From Lewinellaceae bacterium (GTDB taxonomy: Bacteria; Bacteroidota; Bacteroidia; Chitinophagales; Saprospiraceae), in assembly GCA_020636045.1 (NCBI GenBank), contig JACJYP010000004.1:1-64000 (forward strand): a stretch of DNA of 64,000 nt, read 5' to 3'. The translations under genes were made by a program, and so were the position numbers. The notes under the pieces were generated by a model, which saw only the letters and a list, made by a program, of their open reading frames with translations, searched no databases and was not told the DNA's origin. Positions 15,852 to 25,155 of the stretch are shown here, in pieces (the first letter of the stretch is position 1; every line of letters starts with the position of its first letter).

Positions 15852-16493
15852 ATGATGAAAAAGTATCTGACCGAAGGAATTGGCACCTTTCTGCTGGTGC
15901 TGATCGTCTTGATGGCATCCTATCACCCGGAAACACCGCAACTGGCGCCGCTTGTCATCGGCCTCGGCCTGGCAGCCGTCATCTATGCCGGCGAGCATCT
16001 TTCCGGCGCACACTACAATCCGGCCGTAACGCTGGCCATGCTGATGCGGGGCCGGGTCGATCGCAACGACGCCGTATATTATGTCATTGCGCAACTGGCC
16101 GGCGCCCTCCTGGCGGCATTGCTGGGCGGCTTTTTGCTGCGTTGCGGTTACGAAACCGATACGCACCTGCATACTTATCCCAACGCGGTGTGTGCCGTAT
16201 TCGCGGAGTTTATCGGCACGTTTGCCCTTGTGTTCGTCGTACTCAATACCCTGACGGTAAAAAAGAGGGAGGGCAACGGCTACTACGGCCTGGCCATCGG
16301 CCTCATCTATGCCGTGAACATGCATATCCTGGGCAATATTACTGGCGGAGGCTTCAATCCTGCCGTCGCCATCGGCACGGCCATTACCGGAATGGCCTCC
16401 TTCGGAGAGATATTCATTTTCATGCTGGGCACCCTGCTGGGCGCTGCTGCAGCCGTGACGGCATTTCAACTGACTGTCGGGGAAGAAGCATGA
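15852..16493 (+). CDS. aquaporin / MIP family channel
   Basis: 213 residues, six membrane helices and the two half-helix NPA motifs in HYNPAVTLAM (about residue 57) and GGFNPAVAIG (about residue 176). The N-terminal Glu in LTEGIGTFLL is the one conserved in the family. The loop after helix 4 is short and the second NPA is not followed by the Asp of glycerol facilitators, favouring a water channel (AqpZ-like). The ATG could be at 15852 or 15855. Confidence 0.92.
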   Translation: MMKKYLTEGIGTFLLVLIVLMASYHPETPQLAPLVIGLGLAAVIYAGEHLSGAHYNPAVTLAMLMRGRVDRNDAVYYVIAQLAGALLAALLGGFLLRCGYETDTHLHTYPNAVCAVFAEFIGTFALVFVVLNTLTVKKREGNGYYGLAIGLIYAVNMHILGNITGGGFNPAVAIGTAITGMASFGEIFIFMLGTLLGAAAAVTAFQLTVGEEA

Positions 16494-16661
16494 CAATCAA
16501 TTTGCAACCAACGGCATTTATATAAAAGAATCATTTCATGTTTTGAATATCGCGAAGCGATGTTGAGATTTGCCAAATGAATTCCGACAGTTAGGGTATG
16601 ATTTTTCTGACATGCCCGGCCGGAAATCGCAGGCGCACATTGATATCATTCCTGTTGAAAT

Positions 16662-16943
16662 ATGAGAATAATCGGACACATCGAGCACCCGGAAATGAAG
16701 ATCACGGTATTTAAAATGGATAACCGTGTCAGTGTAAAATTTGAAAATGCGCTGTACGAGCAAACATATAAACTCGGAACCGAAGAGCGCCTCTCAACAC
16801 TGGAGGGGGTGAGGCAGTGGGCAGACGCAGGTTTACTGGCCGAAGTTGCCGCCTGTTTTCGCAATATGCACCGGGCCAGAATGGAAGCGTACGGACGCAC
16901 ATTCCCCATCGACGATACCGTTGTCTTTGAAGAGATCATATGA
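16662..16943 (+). CDS. small hypothetical protein
   Basis: 93 residues, soluble. It opens with a short beta-rich segment (MRIIGHIEHPEMKITVFKMD, NRVSVKFENALYEQTYKLG) and continues in helices (TLEGVRQWADAGLLAEVAACFRNMHRARMEAYG). It resembles an uncharacterised small family I recall from Bacteroidota, with no assigned function. It stands alone between the aquaporin gene and the CotH gene, with 168 bp of featureless DNA upstream. Confidence 0.65.
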   Translation: MRIIGHIEHPEMKITVFKMDNRVSVKFENALYEQTYKLGTEERLSTLEGVRQWADAGLLAEVAACFRNMHRARMEAYGRTFPIDDTVVFEEII

Positions 16944-16992
16944 AGGAATTGCGCCTGTTTTAATCTTACGCACCCAAGAAACGCCATAATTT

Positions 16993-17024
16993 TTGTCCGG
17001 GAATAGAAGCTTGCCTTACCTTTC
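16993..17024 (+). promoter_or_regulatory. promoter for the first CotH gene (TTG-N21-TACCTTTC)
   Basis: TTG at 16993-16995 and TACCTTTC at 17017-17024 are 21 bp apart; the -7 box matches the Bacteroidota consensus in seven of eight positions. Transcription would begin about 70 nt before the ATG at 17102. Confidence 0.5.
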
Positions 17025-17101
17025 CGCCGCATTTGCACCTTTTTGTATCATTGCACCCGTTTTTCAAGACAATCAACTTTCAAACCAGGAAGCAAATCAC
17101 C

Positions 17102-18715
17102 ATGAAAAATTACCTTTTTGCCCTGTTAACCGTTGCTCCGTTGCTGATCCAGGCACAGGAAAACAAAGCCGTGCGACCGCTTTTTGACAAAAAAAGCATT
17201 GGAGAGATACGGTTGACCCTTCCAGCAAAAAACTGGGTGGACGCCCTCGATTCAATGCGCATCTACGGCATGGGCATGATGAAGAGTACGGCCACCATCG
17301 ATGGCGTCAACTATGATGGCGTCGGTGTTCGCTTTCGCGGCGACAAATCATACCAACTGGGACTGAAGCGCAACCCTTTCTCGATCAAACTGAATTATCT
17401 CGACGGACAGCAAAACCACCAGGGATATACTTCCATCAAATTGTCTTCGGCGCTCCGCGATCCCAGCCTTGTTCGCGAAGTGTTGTTCTATGAGGTTGCC
17501 GGCCATTACATCCCGGCGTCTCAGGCTTGTTACTCAAAACTTTACGTCAACGACGAGTATGTCGGTGTTTTCATCAATATCGAAAGCGTAGACGCACATT
17601 TTGTCGATTCACACTACGGCTCCAGCGGCAATGCATTCTTCAAGGCCGGCGTCGATTACAAGCCCGAGGTACCCGCTACCTGCAAGCAGAACATCTACGG
17701 TTCACTCGAATATGAAGACAATCTCGACTGCTACAAGGGCAACTTCGAGATACAGTCGGCGAGCGGCTGGGCCGAATTACAGGAACTGACCCGCGTCCTG
17801 AACAACGACCCTTCCAAAATCGATAAGATCCTGGATGTCGATCACGCTTTGTGGTTCCTCGCGCTGAACAACGCAATGGTAAACCTCAGCAGCTATATCG
17901 GCAACCATAGCGTCAACTATTACCTGTACCGCGACGATAACGGGCGTTTTCAGATCATTCCCTGGGACATGAACCTCGCATTCGGAAGTTATAAAAACAC
18001 GGGCAAAGGCAGCGATCTCGATCTAAAAGGCCTGCAAACCCTCGACCCGCTGCTGCATGCCGACAACCCGTACAAGCCGCTCATCAGCAAACTGCTGAGC
18101 GATCCGTTGTACAAAAAAATGTATGTTTCCCACCTCCGTCAGATCGTGTATGATTACTTCTACGAAGGCGCTTATGAAAAGCGGGCGCAGGAACTACAGG
18201 GAATGATCGTGATCCCCTTCAACGATGACAAAAATAAATTGTACAGCCTCGACGACTTTCAGCGCAGCCTGCGCAACACGATCGGCAAGCGGAGCAAGAT
18301 ACCCGGGATCGTCGAGCTGATGGCAAAGCGCGTGCGTTATCTGAAAGATCATCCCGAACTGACGGTACTGCCTCCGGAAATATCGGAAATCAACGTACAG
18401 GGGCGCGGCAAATTCGAGAACCAGAAACTGACAGATTTCCGCATCACCGCGAAAGCGGATCGCTTCCCGCTTCGCATGTACATCTACTACCGCTTCGACG
18501 ACAACTCGCCGTTTTCCATGGCGCTGATGAACGAAGAAGCATCTCCGAACATGCCTTCCGGCACCAAATTTTTTACGGCCACGATCGACGGCAAAACCAA
18601 TGATGCCGTACTGACTTACTACTTGGTCGCAGAAAACGCCGGTTCCGTAGCCTTTGCACCTGTAAATTATTTCAAGACGCCTTATATGGTGAAACTGAGC
18701 GACCTGAACAAGTAA
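17102..18715 (+). CDS. CotH-kinase family secreted protein, copy 1
   Basis: 537 residues from the ATG at 17102, which opens a signal peptide (MKNYLFALLTVAPLLIQAQ). The body follows the CotH pattern: GVGVRFRGDKSYQ, PFSIKLNY, ALRDPSLVREVLFYE, YVGVFINIESVDAHF, and the catalytic-region IIPWDMNLAFG near residue 290. Spore-coat CotH phosphorylates protein Ser; secreted bacterial relatives have unproven roles. A C-terminal beta-sandwich (from about residue 440) may bind a surface ligand. A paralogue follows at 20391, beyond an IS110 relic. Confidence 0.85.
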   Translation: MKNYLFALLTVAPLLIQAQENKAVRPLFDKKSIGEIRLTLPAKNWVDALDSMRIYGMGMMKSTATIDGVNYDGVGVRFRGDKSYQLGLKRNPFSIKLNYLDGQQNHQGYTSIKLSSALRDPSLVREVLFYEVAGHYIPASQACYSKLYVNDEYVGVFINIESVDAHFVDSHYGSSGNAFFKAGVDYKPEVPATCKQNIYGSLEYEDNLDCYKGNFEIQSASGWAELQELTRVLNNDPSKIDKILDVDHALWFLALNNAMVNLSSYIGNHSVNYYLYRDDNGRFQIIPWDMNLAFGSYKNTGKGSDLDLKGLQTLDPLLHADNPYKPLISKLLSDPLYKKMYVSHLRQIVYDYFYEGAYEKRAQELQGMIVIPFNDDKNKLYSLDDFQRSLRNTIGKRSKIPGIVELMAKRVRYLKDHPELTVLPPEISEINVQGRGKFENQKLTDFRITAKADRFPLRMYIYYRFDDNSPFSMALMNEEASPNMPSGTKFFTATIDGKTNDAVLTYYLVAENAGSVAFAPVNYFKTPYMVKLSDLNK

Positions 18716-18760
18716 GGTCATTCGGGCAACCAGGACGGTCTTCTCTTTTTAAGAACAATA

Positions 18761-18798
18761 AAAACCACCGGGCGGGAGTTTTGCCACCCGGTGGTTTT
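18761..18798. terminator. bidirectional intrinsic terminator
   Basis: The 12-bp perfect stem AAAACCACCGGG (18761-18772) / CCCGGTGGTTTT (18787-18798) lies 45 bp after the CotH stop. It ends in a T-run on both strands and probably insulates the CotH gene from the IS110 relic. Confidence 0.8.
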
Positions 18799-18960
18799 AT
18801 CGTTTCTTCGCCAATGCATTGAACTTAGAGCGTGTTCAAATTTTCCTGCCGGAGGCAAAAAGAGCAGATTTTTGTGGCAGGTGAACATCGGAAGGAGAGA
18901 GGATAACACGCAAACAGGTGGGTTTTCACCATGTAGATTAAGAGAATTTCCTCCTTTCCG

Positions 18961-19128
18961 GGTTCTTTAGAGCCTGAACAGCACTTAAGTCGGTATGGTT
19001 AATCCTGCCAGACAGCGTAAGTCACGAGAGCAGGCGGTGAAGGAACCTTATTGTTCAGTTTAATGCTACCTCATCTACGATCATCATCAGTCAGCCGTTT
19101 ATCCCCAGTCCCCGACAAACACTGCCAT
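18961..19128 (+). ncRNA. possible relic of an IS110 bridge RNA
   Basis: IS110 elements are known to encode a bridge RNA between their left end and the transposase gene. This interval occupies that position and is structured: CTGAACA (18974-18980) pairs with TGTTCAG (19052-19058), enclosing CCTGC (19004-19008) paired with GCAGG (19030-19034). The transposase is dead, so any RNA is unlikely to work. The assignment rests on position and base pairing only. Confidence 0.35.
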
Positions 19129-20193
19129 ATGAACACGTGGGTAAAAATATTGTGTAGGCATAGATGTGAGTAAGGACTTGCTGGAAGTGTGTTTTCTCAA
19201 ATGGATTCACAACAAACCGTCTCAGTCAAGGCAACAAGCACGTTTGCCAATCACGCCTGGTGGTTGGAAATCACTGTGTCAGTGGATCAAACGTTTACAC
19301 CAGGACCTTCCACTTTGGCTGGTCATGGAAGCGACCGAGTGTGTCTACTACGAGGCGCCGCCTACTACCTCAAATCACAAAAATTATCAGGTATCGGTAG
19401 TGCTGCCTAACAAAAGTAAAGAACTACATGAAAAGCCTGAACATCAAATCAAAAACAGATGCTTTGGAAGCCCGGGCGCTGGCTCAAATGGGACTGGAGC
19501 GCAAAATGAAAGCCTGGCGAGGGATACACGCCTATCATGCTTCTGCTCAAACGCTTATGTCGGGAACGACAACACCAGTAGAAGACAAGTGGCGGTACAA
19601 AACCAAGTGCATGCGCACAAACTGCGCAACAACCGGATCGAAAAATCATCCAGCGTGCCTGCAACGCATCCGGCTTTTGGAAAAACAAATCCGGGAAATT
19701 GACCAGCAAGTGGAACAAACCCTGAAACAAGCCCCGGACCTGAAAGTCAAAATAGATCAGGTTTGTACCCTTAAAGGAGTAAGCATCTTGACTGCTGTGA
19801 CGATCATCAGTGAAACAAACGGCTTTGAATTAATCAAAACAAAGCACAGTTAGTCTCTTATGCCGGCTATGATGTGGTAGAACGAACATCCGGTACTACA
19901 GTCAAAGGCAAAAGCAGAATCTCTAAAAGGAAATGCGTACATCCGAAGAGCCTTGCATTATCCGGCGCTTAGCGCCGCCGAGTTGACCCTAACCTCAACG
20001 CATTGTATGAACGTGTACTAAACGAAATCCCAAAGTCAAAATGATCGGATTGGTGGCTGTCCAACGAAAAATCCTTGTCTTGATCTACACCTGTTCAAAA
20101 AACAACACTGTATATGATCCCAATTATGCCAATCGAAAAGCAAGCGAACTACACAAAAATAGGCAGGAACTGAGCCCTGCCTACACTGCATAG
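19129..20193 (+). pseudogene. IS110-family transposase, multiply frameshifted
   Basis: Fragments in different frames assemble into one transposase. The N-terminal VGIDVSKDLLEVCF (DEDD nuclease) comes after a one-base slip in an A5 run near 19147. VMEATECVYYE and VLPNKSKELHEK follow, then SLNIKSKTDALEARALAQMGLER. After that comes QVCTLKGVSILTAVTIISET (start of the Transposase_20 domain). Last are SYAGYDVVERTSGT and GNAYIRRALHYPAL. At least four frameshifts are needed, so it is inactive. The stop is TAG at 20191-20193. Confidence 0.85.
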
Positions 20194-20390
20194 ACTCTTG
20201 CGAGCCTTGCTTCTTGTAGGCGAATTTACTACTTTTTTGTCAATGAACTTTTTGTCTGGGCTTTAATTCTATCTCTTCAAATTTTTAAAGCCTTTGACTT
20301 GCTTTTTAACACAGCACCTCTTAAATGCCATGTTTCTCAACCGGAAACACCATCTATCATCTGTAAACTTACCGCAATTTGGATTTTAAT

Positions 20391-21998
20391 ATGAGAAGCC
20401 TCCCCTCTCTGATTGCTTTTCTGATCGTTTATCTGATTATCCCCTCTGCCCGGGCACAAAGTTTCTATGGTTCGGGCGTCCAGGAAGTACGCGTGGAGAT
20501 CCCCTTCAAAGACTGGGATTACAAACTCGATTCCATGAAAAAGGCCAATGGCGAAGCGCGTATCCTCGGTACGGCCTGGGTCAACGGCTTGCGTTTCGAC
20601 AGCGCCGGCATCCGTTACAAAGGCAACAGTTCCTATTTCCGCACCAGGAACGAGACCTATAAAAAACTGCCCTTCAACATAAAACTGGACTACAAGATCA
20701 AATCGCAAAAGATGCCGGAAGGGCAAAAAACGGTGAAACTGTCGAATGCCTTTCTCGATCCGAGTTTTGTTCGCGATCCCCTCGCTTATGAAATTATCCG
20801 GCAGTATATGCCCGCTCCCCTTTGCAATTTTACCCGTTATTACGTCAACAACAAGTACTACGGGCTTTACATCAATACGGAGTCCATCGACGAAAATTTT
20901 CTTGAGAAACACTTCGGCACCAGCGAGGGATACGTGATCAAATGCGACCCCGACAACTGGAAACGCGTGCGCAGTCAGACTGGGTGCCCCAAAGGGGAAA
21001 ACGCCTCGCTTGCCTATCTCAACGATAATTTTGGCTGCTACGACGCTTTTTATGAGGTAGATGATCCAGGCGCCTGGAAATATCTGCTTCAGCTCATCAA
21101 AGTGCTCAATAAAAACACCGACAAGATCGAAACGGTGCTCGATGTGGACCAGACACTCTGGATGCTGGCACTCAACAATGTACTGGTCAACCTGGACAGC
21201 TACAACGGATCGCTCTCGCACAATTACTACCTGTGGGTGGATACGACCGGCGTGTGTCACCCTCTGATCTGGGACCTGAATATGGCTTTCGGGGGCTGGC
21301 GGCGAAATTTCAGTTTCGAAGAAATGAAGGATGATGAGATCATCCAGTATCAGCCGCTCGCCGAAATCGACAACAACAAAAGGCCGCTGATCGCGAAGTT
21401 GTTGCGCAACTCCTACTATCGCAAGATCTATCTCGCTCACTTCAAGACCATCGTCAACGATTATCTGAAGAGCGGGAAATACCTCAGCCGTGCGCAGGAC
21501 ATGATGCGCGAGATCGATCCCTGGGTAAAACTGGATTCCTTGAAACTGTACGGGTACGACGATTTTCAGAATTCACTTGAAAAAACGATGCACACCGGCC
21601 CGGATCACGTGATCGGCATCCGCCAGTTGATGGATAAACGCACCCAATGGCTGCTGAAACATCCTTTGCTCAATAAAGTCCAGCCGGAGATCAGCGACGT
21701 GAAGCACGCTCCGGATGCCAGCGATATAAAAATAACAGCTAAGATCGTGAATGCGACAAACGGATGGCTGATGTACCGAAGCGATCGCATGTTTGCCTTT
21801 ACCCGCACCCGTATGTACGACGATGGCACCCACGGCGATGCTACGGCCGATGACGGCCTCTATACGGCGAAAGTCGCAGCCGAAATGGCCAAGCATTATT
21901 ACATCGCAGCAGAAGGCAGCGAAGGGGCCGCTACCTTGCCGGAGCGGGCTTCTTTCGAATACTTCGAAACAAAGCCCGCTGCAAAGAAAAAGCAGTGA
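20391..21998 (+). CDS. CotH-kinase family secreted protein, copy 2
   Basis: 535 residues from the ATG at 20391 with a signal peptide (MRSLPSLIAFLIVYLIIPSARAQ). It shares the order of motifs with copy 1: GIRYKGNSSYF, PFNIKLDYK, NAFLDPSFVRDPLAYE, YYGLYINTESIDENF, and PLIWDLNMAFGGW near residue 300. The C-terminal domain ends with MYDDGTHGDATADDGLYTA, an Asp/Gly-rich motif that may bind calcium. The resemblance to copy 1 suggests an old tandem duplication. A start four codons upstream is possible. Confidence 0.85.
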   Translation: MRSLPSLIAFLIVYLIIPSARAQSFYGSGVQEVRVEIPFKDWDYKLDSMKKANGEARILGTAWVNGLRFDSAGIRYKGNSSYFRTRNETYKKLPFNIKLDYKIKSQKMPEGQKTVKLSNAFLDPSFVRDPLAYEIIRQYMPAPLCNFTRYYVNNKYYGLYINTESIDENFLEKHFGTSEGYVIKCDPDNWKRVRSQTGCPKGENASLAYLNDNFGCYDAFYEVDDPGAWKYLLQLIKVLNKNTDKIETVLDVDQTLWMLALNNVLVNLDSYNGSLSHNYYLWVDTTGVCHPLIWDLNMAFGGWRRNFSFEEMKDDEIIQYQPLAEIDNNKRPLIAKLLRNSYYRKIYLAHFKTIVNDYLKSGKYLSRAQDMMREIDPWVKLDSLKLYGYDDFQNSLEKTMHTGPDHVIGIRQLMDKRTQWLLKHPLLNKVQPEISDVKHAPDASDIKITAKIVNATNGWLMYRSDRMFAFTRTRMYDDGTHGDATADDGLYTAKVAAEMAKHYYIAAEGSEGAATLPERASFEYFETKPAAKKKQ

Positions 21999-22001
21999 TC
22001 T

Positions 22002-22889
22002 TTATCTGAATCGCGCCGCTACCTCGATGTCCTTCGAGCCCGGTGTGTAGGCGTAAAAGCCTTCCCGGCTTTTTACACCGAGTTTGCCTGCCGTTACCAT
22101 GTTCACCAGCAGCGGGCAAGGTGCGTATTTCGGATTACCAAATCCATCGTGCAGTACCCGGAGGATAGACAGGCACACGTCGAGCCCGATAAAATCAGCC
22201 AACTGGAGCGGGCCCATCGGATGCGCCATGCCCAGTTTCATTACGGTATCGATCTCCTCAACGCCACTCACTCCTTCGTACAGGGCATAAATGGCTTCGT
22301 TGATCATCGGCATAAGTATACGGTTGGCCACGAAACCCGGATAGTCGTTCACTTCTACCGGCACTTTCTCCAGTTTTTCGGAAAGGGCCATGATCGTGCG
22401 ACATACGTCGTCGGAAGTGGCGTAACCGCGGATCACTTCTACCAGTTTCATCACCGGGACCGGATTCATAAAGTGCATGCCGATCACTTTGGCCGGGCGA
22501 TTGGTCGCAGCGGCGATCTTCGTAATGCTGATGCTTGACGTATTGGTCGCCAGAATGGTTTTTTCCGGCGCTAACTGATCCAGGTCTTTAAATATTTTGA
22601 GTTTCAGGTCTACATTTTCAGTAGCGGCCTCCACCACAAGGTCGGCATCGGCGACGCCCGTTTTCAGGTCGGTCATCGGATGGATACGGCGCAACACAGC
22701 GGCCTTCTGCTGCTCGTCCAGGGTGCCTTTTTTTATCTGCCGGTCGAGATTGCCGCCAATAGTTACCAGCGCTTTGTCAAGCACCTCCGAAACCACATCA
22801 ACGAGCGTCACTTCGTAGCCGTATTGAGCAAAAACATGGGCGATCCCGTTGCCCATGGTACCGCCGCCAAGTACAGTAATATTTTTCAT
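22002..22889 (-). CDS. 3-hydroxybutyryl-CoA / 3-hydroxyacyl-CoA dehydrogenase
   Basis: Oxidises (S)-3-hydroxyacyl-CoA to 3-ketoacyl-CoA with NAD. The 295-residue protein has the Rossmann motif GGGTMGNGIAHVFA at residues 8-21 and VDV at strand 2. It also has the family signature VIGMHFMNPVPVMKLVEVI with the catalytic His, EVNDYPGFVANRILMPMINEA, and the C-terminal helical dimerisation domain ending GFYAYTPGSK. Length is typical of single-domain Hbd. It stands alone; no thiolase or crotonase is adjacent, so it may serve fatty-acid oxidation or butanoate metabolism. Confidence 0.93.
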   Translation of the reverse strand: MKNITVLGGGTMGNGIAHVFAQYGYEVTLVDVVSEVLDKALVTIGGNLDRQIKKGTLDEQQKAAVLRRIHPMTDLKTGVADADLVVEAATENVDLKLKIFKDLDQLAPEKTILATNTSSISITKIAAATNRPAKVIGMHFMNPVPVMKLVEVIRGYATSDDVCRTIMALSEKLEKVPVEVNDYPGFVANRILMPMINEAIYALYEGVSGVEEIDTVMKLGMAHPMGPLQLADFIGLDVCLSILRVLHDGFGNPKYAPCPLLVNMVTAGKLGVKSREGFYAYTPGSKDIEVAARFR

Positions 22890-22991
22890 AACAAATTGAT
22901 GGTCAGGGCAAATCCTGCCTGTCCGTTTGATTTATAATGGTCAGGTAAATGATCGGTAAAGGCCGCAAAGGTTAAGGTTTTCTCCGAAAAA

Positions 22992-23813
22992 TCACGGCCT
23001 GCGCCAGATAATCATCGCCGATGGCGTCATGCCGAGGCTCGGATGCCATTCGGAACCCATATCGAGCCCCAGGCCTCCTTTAAGACGAACGCCTGCTCCG
23101 AAGCCGAGCCGCGCGGCGCCGCCGCCCCTTACCCCGGCCCGCAGGATCAGCGCCGGGATCGGGCGATATTCAAAACCGCTCTTGATCTGCACCGGACGCT
23201 CGAGTATCTTCTCTGTTTCGGCCGACAGCACCAGACGGTCATTTGGCTTCCAGGAAGCGCCGATCCTGAGCACGCTGGACGGCGCGTCGATGCCGATGTT
23301 CTGCCGGACGGGATTTTGAATACGCGCACCCAGCCACAGGTCGGGCAGCGCCCGCACAAGCAGGCCCAGTCCAAAACTTATAGCAGATGCAGCGCCGTAT
23401 TCGCCTGCACTCACCCGAAGCCAGTCGGCACTGCCGCCCAGATAAAGCGCTTCGCCGATGCGCCGGCCATATAAAAGGCGGTACCGCTGTTCGCGATAGG
23501 CATCCGTGCCCGAGTAGTTCATATCGATCCCTGCTCCGCTGTTGGCGTCAATTCGTTGCAAGGCCTGGAACTGAGCCGTATTCCAGCCGGATATGCCGTA
23601 AGGGATCGCCGAACTCAGAAAAACGGCTGTTTTTTCGCCAAAACCCGGAATGGCTTCATTTTGGATGCCCATATCTGCATCCGGATACGCTACGGACGCC
23701 CCGCCCATCGCCATGGACGCTGAATTGTCGAAGGCACGCATAAACACCTGCGCAAAAGCGGATCCCGTGTGAAAAAGCCACAGGCAGGCACATAGTAAGT
23801 ATTTATATTTCAT
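22992..23813 (-). CDS. PorV/PorQ-like outer-membrane barrel protein
   Basis: 273 residues with a signal peptide (MKYKYLLCACLWLFHTGSAFAQ). Next comes FDNSASMAMGGASVAYPDADMGIQNEAIP, the N-terminal signature of small PorV/UPF0164-like barrels. The rest is alternating strands ending in MIIWRRP. Its ATG overlaps the stop of the GH1 gene (ATGA), so it is translationally coupled to that glucosidase. Whether it takes part in T9SS cargo handling or is just a barrel of the same shape is unknown. Confidence 0.6.
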   Translation of the reverse strand: MKYKYLLCACLWLFHTGSAFAQVFMRAFDNSASMAMGGASVAYPDADMGIQNEAIPGFGEKTAVFLSSAIPYGISGWNTAQFQALQRIDANSGAGIDMNYSGTDAYREQRYRLLYGRRIGEALYLGGSADWLRVSAGEYGAASAISFGLGLLVRALPDLWLGARIQNPVRQNIGIDAPSSVLRIGASWKPNDRLVLSAETEKILERPVQIKSGFEYRPIPALILRAGVRGGGAARLGFGAGVRLKGGLGLDMGSEWHPSLGMTPSAMIIWRRP

Positions 23814-24988
23814 ATCTCCAGCCCGTTTTCGCGGGCGATTTTTTCATAAAAAAGGCCGGCAGGTGTCATCTCGCGCGACATATTGTCAAAATTTACGCGC
23901 ACCAGCCCGAAGCGATAAGTTGGCCCAAGGTGCCATTCGAAGTTATCCCAGGTGCTCCAGTGAATATATCCTTTTATGCGGACGCCTTCATGTATGGCCT
24001 GCATACAAATGCCGAGGTAATCCTTGATCGCCTGAATGCGTTGATTGGGGTTGTCCGTGCAAATGCCGTTTTCCGTAATGATGACCGGCTTGCCGTATTT
24101 TTTGTGGAAGCGGCGCAGCACATCGAGTAGGCCCTGAGGCTTGTAGCCCCACATCTTGTCGTGCTGGATGCCGAGCCGGTCGAGTTTGGACGCACGGTCG
24201 ATCGCATCGACCGGAAACGGATCGAACGGCATATAGGCGTAATAACTCAGGCCCCAGAACTGGCACTTTTTAAAAGGCGTGGCAGAGCGGCGCATGAACC
24301 ACCAGCGCATAAATGCCGCCACCAGCCGGCCGGGCAGGTTCAGCCCTTCAAAACAGGCCGTATTGAGCGAAATACCGACCGGTGCGTCCGATTTTTCCCG
24401 GATCATGGCCAGTGCGACATTGTGCGCTTTTCCCATGTTGTCCAGCACGCGATTCGCGGTGAAGTAACGCCCTTTTTTACGCGGCGGGAAATTTCCCAGC
24501 AGGTATGCATTCAGCGCGTACACGTTCGGTTCGTTGAACGTGTTCCAAAACGCCGCGTATTGCCCAAAGTGCTTGATGCACTGGCGCGCGTAATCGAGGA
24601 ATGCCGGAATGTTTTCCTCCTTCGCCCAGCCACCGTTCTCTTCAAACCAGTTTGGGTGGGCGAAGTGATGCAACACGAACATCAGCCGGACCCCTTTTTC
24701 CCGAAGCAGATCGAAAAACTCTGTGTATTCGCGTACGACCGACTTGTCAAATTTGGCAAAAGGCTCCGGCTGCAGGCGGCTCCAATCCACTCCGCAACGG
24801 TAAATACTACCCAACCTGGCGATATAACCCGCATCTTCTGCCCGCCGCAGTTCATGGTCGGTGGTGCGTTCAAAAACGTAACCGTCTTTGGCTTGCAGCC
24901 CGCGCCACGGATGATCGGAAGCCGTTTCCACCTGCGCAGCGGCAGTAGAGGTGCCCCAGAAAAAACCTGTTGGAAAGTTTATTTTCAT
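23810..24988 (-). CDS. GH1 family beta-glucosidase/glycosidase
   Basis: 392 residues from the ATG at 24988 (MKINFPTGFFWGTSTAAAQVE), which matches the canonical GH1 N-terminus; the longer open frame upstream has no homology. Acid/base Glu153 is in WNTFNEPN and nucleophile Glu306 in IITENGICT. DNFEWHLGPTYRFGLV forms the aglycone-side motif near the end. It is shorter than the usual ~450 residues. There is no signal peptide, so it is cytosolic. It follows a structured leader (25117-25351) that may attenuate it. Confidence 0.9.
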   Translation of the reverse strand: MKINFPTGFFWGTSTAAAQVETASDHPWRGLQAKDGYVFERTTDHELRRAEDAGYIARLGSIYRCGVDWSRLQPEPFAKFDKSVVREYTEFFDLLREKGVRLMFVLHHFAHPNWFEENGGWAKEENIPAFLDYARQCIKHFGQYAAFWNTFNEPNVYALNAYLLGNFPPRKKGRYFTANRVLDNMGKAHNVALAMIREKSDAPVGISLNTACFEGLNLPGRLVAAFMRWWFMRRSATPFKKCQFWGLSYYAYMPFDPFPVDAIDRASKLDRLGIQHDKMWGYKPQGLLDVLRRFHKKYGKPVIITENGICTDNPNQRIQAIKDYLGICMQAIHEGVRIKGYIHWSTWDNFEWHLGPTYRFGLVRVNFDNMSREMTPAGLFYEKIARENGLEI

Positions 24989-25116
24989 CGCGAAAAGCGG
25001 CGCCACGCATATTGCCGCCGGCGAAAAATAACAGGTCCGGCGCGGCCGATCACTATCCCGGGAGTGAAAAAAGAAAAAGTCGATGGTGGATAAAGGCAAG
25101 CAGGCTGCTTTCAGGC

Positions 25117-25155
25117 AATAAAAAAGCCCCTCACCGCGAGCCTATCCGGAGGGGC
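25117..25155 (-). terminator. intrinsic terminator ending the leader or small RNA
   Basis: On the minus strand GCCCCTC (25155-25149) and GAGGGGC (25132-25126) form a 7-bp GC-rich stem over a 16-nt loop, followed by TTTTTT (25125-25120). It stands about 130 bp upstream of the GH1 start codon, where it would either finish a small RNA or attenuate the operon. Confidence 0.75.

Larger units (their letters stand above)
18961..20330 (+). mobile_element. decayed IS110-family insertion sequence
   Basis: Approximate limits. A structured 5' non-coding end is followed by a frame-broken DEDD transposase (19129-20193) and an AT-rich 3' end that includes TTGACTTGCTTTTTAACACA at about 20291-20310, which I read as an IS110-like right end. 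IS110 elements lack terminal inverted repeats, so the exact boundaries cannot be read from one copy. It separates two CotH paralogues. Confidence 0.6.

Noticed and set aside
24161..25093. 310-codon plus-strand ORF opposite GH1
   Set aside because: Covers both GH1 catalytic motifs on the other strand; composition is that of a shadow frame.
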